DNA of 64,000 nucleotides from Saxidomus purpurata (Eukaryota; Mollusca; Bivalvia; Venerida; Veneridae), in assembly GCA_022818135.1 (NCBI GenBank), contig JAFMSR010000003.1:12392861-12456860 (forward strand), given 5' to 3'. A program made the translations under genes and the position numbers. This document shows, one piece after another, positions 1 to 12,100 of the stretch (positions within the stretch are counted from its first letter, which is position 1; every line of letters starts with the position of its first letter). Below the pieces are notes generated by a model. That model was given only the letters and a program-made list of their open reading frames with translations, searched no databases and was not told where the DNA came from.

Positions 1-94
1 GGAGTTTAAATATTTTTCCATTTGTTTTCATATTCTACATTGTGGCTATTACTATAAAAAATCAACAAATTGTCTATTATTATTTATATTGCAG

Positions 95-195
95 CCCTCC
101 ATCCACACCAAGATCAGCGTATCAGGTGCTCTCAGCGAAGAAGTTGTGTGCTTCAATCAGATCGGGAAGTTATTTAGGACGGCCTTCGTCAAGGG
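95..195 (+). CDS. Exon 1 in window (internal exon)
   Basis: The acceptor ends in TATATTGCAG and the donor is GG|GTAAAA. The 101-nt exon takes one base from the preceding, unseen exon and leaves one base (G) for the next. It encodes a Ser/Arg/Pro-rich stretch starting PPSTPRSAYQVLSAKK. It joins 2017-3654 to give SSR-VNEDE in frame. As it opens in mid-codon, the start codon and any earlier exons lie to the left of the window. Confidence 0.75.
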
Positions 196-3100
196 GTAAA
201 AATTAAAAATTTGTAATGATAGGCCCAGCCAGATCGACCACGACACATAGTTTGTAACCAGTGTAGACCAGTCCAGGTAGATTGTCTGTTGGCCAAGTCT
301 GTTAATACTTGGCGTGTTCCTTAGTTAGGTTGTGAAAGTAAGGCCAGTACAAATTCTGACCAGTTACTGTAGTTTATGAACATTTGGAAAGTTGAGAGTG
401 TGTCAGGAAGTCCAGAAATTTGGGGCAATCGTATAATACTAATAGTAGCTTGATTTTCAGTCATGTCAAGTTTACAAACATTCAAACAGCCAAGTTAGAA
501 CTTTAAAGGTTTATAACTGGAATTTTGCCATGTAATAGATTTGTTTGAAACTTTAACATCTTATAATTTACACTTATTTATGTTCACTAGCGCTTAATTC
601 AAGTAAGATTTTCACTGGAGGTATTTTTAAAATTGATTTCCCTATCCTGGTTGCCCAACCAAGATAGAGTTATTTTATCATAAGTAAAAATTTGATACAC
701 ATACTTTGCCGCAGAAAGATATAAATATAAGACTTTTATATTATATTTGTGAAATATTTGCATTAAATATTATATATTTAGATGGAATTCATTAGAAATT
801 CAAGTTTGAAAAGATTTTATTACCTCCCTTTACCTATCTTGGGTGCGCACCCAAGATAGGTTGGAAATAAATCAATTCAGAAGCTACACGTAGGTTCAAA
901 ACTTGCATTTTGGTTCAGACTGTTAAGATATTGGTAAATCTATCCAATTCAAATGTAAAAGTAGAAATTATATTGAAATAAAAAAGGGAGAAAACTCAAC
1001 GTTTTAGATACTTTCATATTAAAGGGGAGTAATAACAAAATTTTATAAAAAGTTAATGAAATGTAAATTTCTGATAGGGATCTAACTCAATGTAATGGGT
1101 CTTTTTGTTCATTAAATTAATCTCTAACAGAATAAACAAAAAGTAAAAATTGTCATAAAATGTTGCTTAAAAGTAATTGACCACCTTTAAGGCAGTATAA
1201 AGAATATTTGTCTGTTTAGGTTCTTGTGTTCAGGGTTTTTTTTATTACAATAAAAAGTAAAGATAAAATAACTGTGAAAACTATTAATGACATTTTCAGA
1301 CCATACTGTCACAGAAGGTGAAAACCTAAAGCCTCTCTTTCAAACGATATTTCTTTACGATAAGAACAAAAGATTTTGCTCCAATTTTGCTCTTAACAAT
1401 CTTTTCAAGGACTTGAGAATTTTGATAGATGTGAAGTAAAAATATATAAACTTTCAGTATTTCATTTTGTGTTTCACTAAAGTTTGTGCATGTTTCACTT
1501 GTATTTCAACTTGCATGATTGTAACAAGATACATAGATACTTGTTCAAGTTGTAAAAATTGAAATATTCCAATTCTGATTAATTATAGAATTGTTTTATA
1601 TATTACTGAATGTTGTTTTTCAGTTGCTTTAAGACAGTTAAGCGCGCAAATACTAAATCATTGTGTTTTACTAATTTTACATAGAAAATTTACATGTAAT
1701 GATTTGTACACCAGACTTCAAGCAACTGGACTAAATGTTGTTTTGTAACTGATACATTTTATACATTAATGTTTTCACCATGTTAATTAAGATGTTTATA
1801 TAGATTAATTTTTTTCACCATGTTAATTCAGATGTTTGTACATTAATGTATTCACCATGTTAATATGTTTATACATTAATGTTTCCACCATCTTAATTAA
1901 AATGTTTATACATTAATGTTTACATCATCTTAATTAAGATGTTTATACATTAATGTTTTCACCATCTTAATTAAGATGTTGCCTAATGAGAAATTCAAAT
2001 CTGCATGTAGTTTCAGTCAATGAGGATGAAGTGTTGGAAGGTGAAACAGAAGGTCACCTCGGACCAGTAACGGTCGCACAGCGGCTTTGGACACCAACTG
2101 AATCTACAGATGACTTCCTCCTCGAGTCACGCGGCAGTTTTCATCGGGGAGATGATGAGAACGATTCTGACGGAGGAAAACGTAGGGGGTTGAAAGAGCG
2201 CTCATTTCTTACTAATAACTCTCAGTTGTATAAAGGTAGAATTGCACGCAAGGGTGAAGGTCAGCGTGCAGGTGAGGTGAAGGTTGTTTCTAAAGGTGAT
2301 GGGGATTCTGTGGGTCAAAGAATGGTCCAAATTAAAGAGGAATTAGGAGATATATCTGAACACAGGAAAAGAGTTTCAGAAAGTGATTTAAGCAGTAGAA
2401 GTTCAACACTGAGCGAATCTGAAAAAGAATGTTGGGCTGAAAGAGTTTCAAACACTAAACACTACAGTTACCACGAAGAAGGCCCTGATGATCAGATACA
2501 TGAATCAGTAACCTCAGGTATCATAGATGTTGAAATAGATGAAAAAATTGTTGACAAAGAGGCTGTTGAGAAAGTGGAAGTGAGACTGAATTCACGACCT
2601 GGTAGTCATAAATCTAGTAGCTCAAGATTCAGTTCAAGACCAAGTAGTCATAAATCTGTAAGTTCATACTGTGGCTCTACAAGTACACATACTCCCAGTA
2701 TTATTACCCTGCAGTCTCAAAATACACCTGTGAGTCAGGAAAAACTGAAAAGTTTGTATAAAAGACGAAACACATTTGCATATGATCCACAGAAAGGTCT
2801 GGTTAGATCTTATAACAATCAAAGACGTAAATCTGATAGTAGTCGAGGAAAGAATGGTGACTTGAATAATTTAATGGATATGAATCTGTCTCAAAATGTT
2901 CCAGGTAGTCAAGGTGCTAAAATGTATAGAAGTGGACCAAGTGGCCTTCATCCAGGCTGGACAGCTTACAACAATAATTCTGATTGGTCTGTGAATACTA
3001 ACATCAATTCTGATTGGCCAGTAGCTGATAGTACTATACAAAATATGAATGATGCAGATTCATATAACCAGGTTCAGCTGGATGTGGAACCAACAGTAGA

Positions 3101-6100
3101 TGAAGTCAAGGCTGACCTTGCAAAGTCCAACCTGCAAAATGATGAAGAGATTGTGGAAACAGCTGTGATAGACCAAGAAGAATATGTTTTAGATAAAATT
3201 GAAGAATGTAATGCAGAGGTTAAACAAATTGAAGAACAGGCTGAAGGACAAGATGCAATAACTGATGCTGATGATTCTGACTTAGATTCAACAATGGATG
3301 AAGAGCTGATTAAAGTCATACTTACAGGTCAATCTGATAATATTATGGAACTCAAAGCTCAAGATGAATCAAAGACTGAGGAATCAGAACCAGGAATTAA
3401 AGAGCTGCAGGACATAGAGGAAACAGAAGACATTGAAGTGGAAGAAGGTGCTGCTGAAGTTAATAATGCTCAATCATGCAAGGATTATGAAGAAAATACA
3501 GCTATAGAAGATACTGATGTAGCTGTTGAAATGTCACAATCAAACTTGTCAGACCCTCTAGATGAAGTGGAACTACAGGTTGTTGGGAAAGGACAAGTTT
3601 CACCCAGTAATGATGGGTTAGAGACTGTTAGGCAAGAAGTCCAGAATGAAACAGGTTTGTATGAGATCTTTTAAGATGTATTAGGTGATGATACCAGTGA
3701 GATAAGATAAAAAAAATCCTTACAATACTTCTAGAGGAATACTGTGGAAGGAAAGCATCATTTTTGAAGCGTCATACACTTGCAATTTTTTTGATGTTGT
3801 ACAAGTTTGCCTTTTATGCACTTGCATGATTTTGACTTTAAATAGCACTTTGCATTTTGTAAACCGCATTTATATGCAGGTTAGTTTTCTTTCAGAGGGT
3901 TAATTTAAGAGGTTTATTCTTTGCAACATATATTTTCAGTGGCATTGGGTTTTTGTATTTATATGTATTTGATATGTTTCTCATTTCAACTAGAGCTAAA
4001 CTTTTTTGTTTTGTGCATGCATGCTCCTATACTGGGCCAGGTTTCTTTTATTTCTTTAATATGAGATGTAGATGTTTTTACTCTCTTTGTAATTTAACCT
4101 CGACAGAGTCTACATTTTTCTTTGGAAAAATGTATGATTGAAAATTTACGATTACAACAACTCAGCATCTTATAAGATAAAGTGTTTGTATAGGGTCACC
4201 CCTGTTTAAATGGCCAGCCATTTCTTACTTCTGGGACAAAGTCCGGGCACAATTTCCTCCTGAATCGAATACCCTTTAATGCCAGGCCAGGATTCTGAAT
4301 ATAGATCAGTAACTTTAAAACAGATTTTATTCACAAGAATCTATTTTTTCAACAATGTTAGCAAACCTTTTTTTATTTGGAACTCTACATCTGTAGTGAA
4401 AAAAATGCGAAGATAGTTTTATAAATTCAAAAATAAATCTGAATATTTCAAATTTGTTGTACTGTAAATTTTATGTTGTTGTTTTCCATTTTACTAGTTG
4501 ATGAGGAGAATGCATCCGATGTCAGATCTTACAAGTCAGGCAGGTCAGGCAGGAAATGTAAGTTATCTCCCTTTAGTATAGTTGATTAGTACAGTGTGAC
4601 CCCCCTTAACGGTCAATTGTGCATTTTTATCTTCCTATTATTTTATGTTTATTAAGTTTTTCAACTCTGTTTCTTGACCTGAACCACAATTTATGGTATG
4701 AATTAGGTAAATGGTTCCAAAACGAAATGTAAATTGCTACACTATTCATACGCAGAGTATCCCATCTTTTTTTCCTTTTTTTTTTGGCCCCAAAAGGGTA
4801 ACCCCATTTATTACCCCCATATACTGGTTTAATGGGGGTCGGAGAGCCATCCCCCACCAACCTTAAGAGTGTCCCATCTTGCCAAACATCCAATGAACTA
4901 TATCCTAAGCTTTTAAAAAGTTTGTTTACAAATTCATATAAGAACAACTTCTGTGTATATTATTGATGGTATTTAATGTTTGTTTGAAAATATTAACTGT
5001 GGATATGTAACATACAATGTACATATATTAAAATAAATACAGTTATATTACCCTTCAAAAATGGCCTTATAGCTTTATAGTTTTGAATGGTACCCAAACA
5101 CAATGGATGCTTTAAAAACATAATAAGAAACAAGTTTTACCAAGTTATTTCTGTTATGGACAAATACAAATTGAGATATACATAACTGAAAGGGGGGATT
5201 TTTCATTTTTGACTAGGATAGTAGAAAAAGATTTTTACAGATTTCCTCTATATTCAATGTGAATGAAACTGTTGTACTGATTATTAAATGTTATATTTAA
5301 AATTTTGATGGTCACTGAACGGTAATATCACGTTAAGCTATATAAAATCTAATTGTTCACATCATATTTGAAGGGGTAGGTGGGGGAGTTAACATATTTT
5401 TAGTACTTCAATACTATAATAATAATAATAATAATAATAATAAAATCTTTATTTCATGAAGGTTACATATCAGACATACAAGGATTTACATGTAAATCAA
5501 AATACATCTTATTTTCATATGGCCTTCAACAATGTAAAAGAAGAATTAATTATGATTTCAAGTGAACAGCACCATTAGAATTGTTAATACATGGAATACA
5601 TGGAACGTGATCTGCTCTGAGGCAGAAACTAGTGCTTCTTAGCAACAACTTACAAATGGATATAAGATTTCATCACTTGCCTTTGACCTCAAGGGGAGAA
5701 AAATGAAAAGAACTTTGAAAATATTGTTGTTACACTATGGAATAAAGGGTTATTCGGATGGTTTCTGACTTTGAGAATTTCTTTTTTTCAGCGCGTACAA
5801 AGAAATCAAAATCAGGAATAGGCTCAGAAGAAGGGTCTCGGTAAGTATTTACTTGGATATCAGATTATTTTTATGCCCCCGAAGGGTGGCATATTAAAAT
5901 CGCACCGTCCGTCTGTCCGTCCCAACTTACAATTCGTGTCCGGACTGTAACTTTGTCATGCATTGAAGGATTTTAAAATAACTTGGCACACATGTCTAGC
6001 ACATCAAGACGACGTGTCGCGTGCAAGACCAACATCCCTACCTCAAAGGTCAATGTCACACTTGGAGTATGAAGGTTATGGAATCCTTTATATATGCACA

Positions 6101-9100
6101 CATTCGTGTCCGGACTGTAACTTTGTCATGCATTGAAGGATTTTAAAATAACTTGGCTCAAATGTCTAGCACATCAAGACGACGTGTCGCGTACAAGACC
6201 CACGTCCCTAGCTCCAAGGTCAAGGTCATACTTAGAGTTTGAAGGTAACGGATTCCTCTATATATGCATATATGCTATGCACACATTCGTGTCCGGACTG
6301 TAACTTTGTCATGCATTGAAGGATTTTAAAAATAACTTAACACAAATGTCTAGCACATCAAGACGACGTGTCGCGTGCAAGACCCACGTCCCTAGCTCAA
6401 AGGTCAAGGTCACACTTAGAGTTTGAAGGTAATGGATTCCTCTATATATGCATATATGCACACATTCGTGTCCGGACTGTAACTTTGTCATGCATTGAAG
6501 GATTTTAAAATAATTTGGCACAAATGCCTAGCACATCAAGATGACGTGTCGCGTGCAAGACCCACATCCCTACCACAAAGGTCAAGGTCACACTTAGAGT
6601 TTATAGGTAATGGAATCCTGTATATATGCATACATTTGTGTCCGGACTATAACTTTATCATGCTTTGAAGGATTTTAAAATAACTTGGCACAAATGTCTA
6701 GCACATCAAGCGGATGTGTCGCGTGCAAGACCCAAGTCCCTACCTCAAAGGTCAAGGTCACACTTAGTGTTTAAAGTAATGGAAAACTGTATGCATGGTT
6801 ACTCTGTCATGCATGGAAGGATTTTAAAATTACATAGCACATTTATTGAGCACATGGAGAGGACACAGACTGTGAGGCACCTCTTTCGGGGGCATTCGTC
6901 ACTTGTGAGGGACAGCTCTTGTTAACTTTTTCTTTGGAACCTGTCTTATATCTATGGTTTTTGATCGGCTAAAATTGAGCTCATTTGAAAATTTCTTTTC
7001 TTGTGGAGAAATAGTTCATAGATTTGTGGAGGTTGTTACTCACTAATAGCTTGGAGAAAGATTAAAGTTTAGGACTGTTGACAGGGTGATGTAGAAATTC
7101 ATTACCTGAACAAACTTTGTTTAAAAGTCTTGAATAGTCACTGTGAAATTTGACTTCCATTTACTTTACAGTGAAGAAATAGCATCTGCAAATGAGTATG
7201 TTTTACCTACCCTGGAATCTGACCAAATGTCGGACGCAAAAGGTAACTTTTCGTTCTGTTTTGTATGTCATCAAATTTTCTGTTGCTGGTACCTTGCTGT
7301 CGACACACTCTATTGTATGAGCTGTTTATATTGAGAGAACCAGACAGAATATTTTAACTTTGATATTGCAGAACTTAAATCTTTAAGTGTAACATACATG
7401 AGAAAAAAAATCAAGATTTAAGTGTAACATACATGATAAAAGATCAAGATTTAACTGTTATATACAAAACCATGACAAAAAATAAAGATAATTTAGATAT
7501 TTACTGACAAAACATTGTGACATTCATATGGCAATAAAAATACATGTGACAGAATTCAATTTTTTCAGAAATGCATCAAACTGTATCTAGGACTATGCAT
7601 GATTTGAATTTGACCTTGCTAGGGCCAAAATTTCTATTGATTTTCTTACCACAACATTGTTAACTTTTCTAAGTTGGGTAATAGTTGCAATTATTTAATT
7701 TTCGCAAATTTCCCACTTCACTAATTTTAAAATCTCGCGAAAGATTCATTTTACATAGATTTACTATTAGAAAATACTCTTTTTCCCAAATTAAAAATTC
7801 GCGAATAAGTCTGTCTGTTCCTATTTTATCACAAAATTTCCATCAAACCGTAACTAAGGTACCTAATTTACAGTATTTGGCCTTTTAAGTTTTATTTTGC
7901 ACATGTGTTAAAATTAAACTGTTCTAAAAATATTGATAAGACAGTTTTGTAGTGACAGAGTTAGTAAAAACAATAAAGGTAAAGTCACTAATTGTCTGAA
8001 TATTTAGAAATTTGACAGAGAGTATCCTTTATAAATAGCTCATATATTTTTTTATGTGCAAGGGAAAGGCATGATTGAGTCAATACTTTGGTTGATGTTA
8101 CCTCTTTTCAATTTTGGTGAAGGCAAACTTTGAAAAGGCTGACAGCTTTCAGGGCTTCTTTACCTTCTGCAACATGGGTCAATTTGTGCATGCTCCCTGT
8201 ATAAATTGTTGTAAAATCAAGGTATTTTTCCCTGTGTTTAATTCCAAATAAAGATTTTTCCTTTTCTTTTTCCCAAATTGTATATTGACTGCTTTGTTTT
8301 TGCCTGCTTAAAGAAAAATGATCTTACATTGACAGAAAAACTTCAGCAATAACTGTTACTGTTAGATTTTTGCACAAAGCAAAGAAGTAGTTCAGTATTA
8401 TTTGCAATTGACAATCCCGCTTGGTAATTTATTATCCCCCCGCCGAAGGCGAAGGGGATATTAGAAATGCCCTTCGTCCGTCCGTCCGTCTCAATTTTGT
8501 CCGGAGCATAACTCCAAAAGTACTTGAGCGAGTTTCTTCAAACTTCATACACTGACAGAGCACATTGGGAGGAAGTGCAGTGTGTAAGAACAATAACTCT
8601 ACCTTGCCTACTTTTAGAGTTATTCCCCTTTTATCAGATTTACTTGAAAAACTTTGTCCGGAGCATAACTCCAAAAGTACATGAGGGATTTTCTTCAAAC
8701 TTAATACACTGACATAGCACATTGGGAGGAAGTGCAGTGTGCAAGAACAATAACTCTACCTTGCCTACTTTTAAAGTTATTCCCCTTTATCAGATTTACT
8801 CTAAAAGTTTTGTCCGGAGCATAACTCCAAAAGTACTTGAGGGATTTACTTCAAACTTAATACACTGACATAGCACATTGGTAGGAAGTGCAGTGTGCAA
8901 GAACAATAACTCTACCTTGCCTACTTTTAGAGTTATTCCCCTTTATCAGATTTACTTTAAAAGTTTTGTCCGGAGCATAACTCCAAAAGTACTTGAGGGA
9001 TTTACTTCAAACTTAATACACTGACATAGCACATTGGTAGGAAGTGCAGTGTGCAAGAACAATAACTCTACCTTGCCTACTTTTAGAGTTATTCCCCTTT

Positions 9101-12100
9101 ATCAGTTTACTTGTCCGGAGCATAACTCCAAAAGTACTTGAGGGATTTTCTTCAAACTTAATACACTGACATAGCACATTGGTAGGAAGTGAAGTGTGCA
9201 AGAACAATAACTCTACCTTGCCTACTTTTAGAGTTATTCCCCTTTATCAGATTTACTTTGAAAGTTTTGTCCAGAGCATAACTCCAAAAGTACTTGAGGG
9301 ATTTTCTTCAAACTTAATACACTGACATAACACATTGGTAGGAAGTGCAGTGTGTAAGAACAATAACTCTACCTTGCCTACTTTTAGAGTTATTCCCCTT
9401 TATCAGATTTACTTTAAAAGTTTTGTCCAGAGCATAACTCCAAAAGTACTTGAGGGATTTTCTTCAAACTTAATACACTGACATAGCACATTGGTAGGAA
9501 GTGCAGTGTGCAAGAACAATAACTCTACCTTGCCTACTTTTAGAGTTATTCCCCTTTATCAGTTTACTTGTCCGGAGCATAACTCCAAAAGTACTTGAGG
9601 GATTTTCTTCAAACTTAATACACTGACATAGCACATTGGTAGGAAGTGAAGTGTGCAAGAACAATAACTCTACCTTGCCTACTTTTAGAGTTATTCCCCT
9701 TTATCAGATTTACTTTGAAAGTTTTGTCCAGAGCAAAACTCCAAAAAGTACTTGAGGGATTTTCTTCAAACTTAATACACTGACATAACACATTGGTAGG
9801 AAGTGCAGTGTGTAAGAACAATAACTCTACCTTGCCTACTTTTAGAGTTATTCCTCTTTATCAGATTTACTTTAAAAGTTTTGTCCAGAGCATAACTCCA
9901 AAAGTACTTGAGGGATTTTCTTCAAACTTAATACACTGACATAGCACATTGGTAGGAAGTGCAGTGTGCAAGAACAATAACTCTACCTTGTCTACTTTTA
10001 GTCAAATAGAAAAATATCATACCTATACTGATAATGAACATTAATATAATTTTGCAAACCTTCTCTTCATTGCCTTATTCTTTTTCCACTTACTTGAAAA
10101 CTGTACTCAGCATGACCATAACTATACGGCTTTTTAAGGATTTCCTCTCACCAAGTAAAATGTACGAAAGTACAACCTTCAGGTAACTTTTTCCTGGCGG
10201 GGGGATTAACCATGTGTAACATGGCTCTTGTTTATGTATATTTTATATCCAAAGTATGTTTAAATCTAGTCTGGGAATGAAAATGAAATTAGTTTTATAC
10301 TATTTTAAGGACTACTATTTTGAGATTTTTATTTTCGCAAATGACGCACTTCGCAAATTCATTAAACTTGTTAAAATAGCAAACAATGAGTATAAACAAA
10401 ATAGTGCTCGCTCGCAAATTCAGAAACTTTTCCAGTAAGTCATTTAGATTTAAGTACACCATCCATTGCTCCATCATATACTCTGTCTGTAGCAGTACTG
10501 TCAGCCTTTTCAGAATCATATATGTACCAAGTTTTATTTCAAACACAAGGTATTGAACTTTTGCTTGCTAAATCAATGTTCAAAATCCATCAAATTACAC
10601 ACAGCTTTTAGCACATTAAAAATACTGCATTTGTCCCTTGAAGCATGGCTCTGCATGTTTTGTTGTTGTTGTATTTTGTAAAATTGAATTCCTTCACATC
10701 TTGGCCAGAAAGCGCATCCTTGCAGGATGCTATGTAATCCATCGGCCGCTATTGAATCAACAACAACTCCAGTTAAACTAAGATATTCTTTTTTATAAAT
10801 TTGGTAAGATCAAGGTCAGTAAGTCAAGGTTTAGCCTTCCTGCAGACAAAGGGACAAATGGAGTATGTAGATGCAAGCTTTGGTACAGCACAAAACTATT
10901 TTAAAATACAAGTGTTTCAGGAGCAGGCACAGTTCTCATGATATAGTTTTTACTTTATGTTACAAAGTGTATACATATAGGTTGACTTTTAGCTATTCAA
11001 GGAAAGATCAAATTGAAACATGTAATTTCTATTTTACATTACAAGATGTATACATAAAGTAGTCATTTTAGACCTGTAGAATTATACAGTTCTGTGTGGA
11101 TTGGTTATGGGCTGTGTTAGTATCTCTCATGTATTCTGTAGATGGTAGCAACAAGGATGATATCAAGACTTTAGATGATGAGCAGACTGGATTTAGTGGT
11201 TCTACAGATTCTTATTCTGACATTCTAGCTTCAGATAAAAACTCTAGGCCTGCAACTGCTACCCAGTCCAGGCCAGCTTCTTCTCTTAAACAATCTAGAC
11301 CACCTTCAGCTTCAGCTAGGCCTTTATCTGCTGCAGAGAATAAACACTATCAAGATGTTAATGTTTTAGAAGCTTTCCAAAGTTTTATGAATGATGAAGA
11401 CACAGAGAAAGATAATATAGATGCAAATGATATGCTTTTGAATAATGAATGTGTTCAGGACAAAAGTGAAGAAGATAAAGGTGAGACAGGTAAAGCAGTA
11501 AAGATTGACACAAAGGAAGAAGACACTGTAAACCAATCACATGAACCAGCTGTAATTGAGAGTTTAACAAAATCACCTGTCATCGGAAAAACTAATGCAC
11601 ATGGAAACACTGCTGTTGAAAGTAAAGTCAAAAGTGACATTCCTACAAAAAGCAATAAACCTGCTGCAATTGGTGATTCTAAATTAGCAGCAAAGAAACA
11701 GCCAGACATTAAAAGACCTCAGCCAGTTTTAAAAGCTGGGAAGAATGTAAATGAGAGGAAAACTGTAGGTAAACATGTTGCTCCTGGAAGAGGAGTTCCT
11801 CCAAAACTGTCTAAAGTCACTGGTAATAAAACAGATAAGTCCAGTCAGAATGAAACTACAGTAGATAAAACCAGTAAACCAGAACTTTCTACAAAAGCAG
11901 ATATTGGTAGAACTGTAGTAGAAGGTGAAGGGTTGTTAGAAATTGTCTCTGAACAGACTAGTAAATTATATGAATTCTCTGGTGATGGGAGGGTTGATGG
12001 TGACAGTCCCGGCAGTATGGAAGGTGATAACACAGGTATTTTAGACTGTTTTAAGTAAAATGTATTGTTGATAAATAATTAAAGATTAAAGCAGGACTGA

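Noticed and set aside
3074..3319. Minus-strand frame within exon 2
   Set aside because: Antisense shadow of the acidic coding sequence (Ser-rich from GAA/GAT codons).
4590..5340. Possible MITE starting TACAGTGTGACCCCCC
   Set aside because: No matching inverse end could be found in the expected range.
9013..9821. Repeated minus-strand frames of about 64 residues
   Set aside because: They are products of the family B units and repeat with them.
8434..10232. CRISPR-like regular repeat
   Set aside because: Units are contiguous and long with no unique spacers, in a eukaryotic intron.
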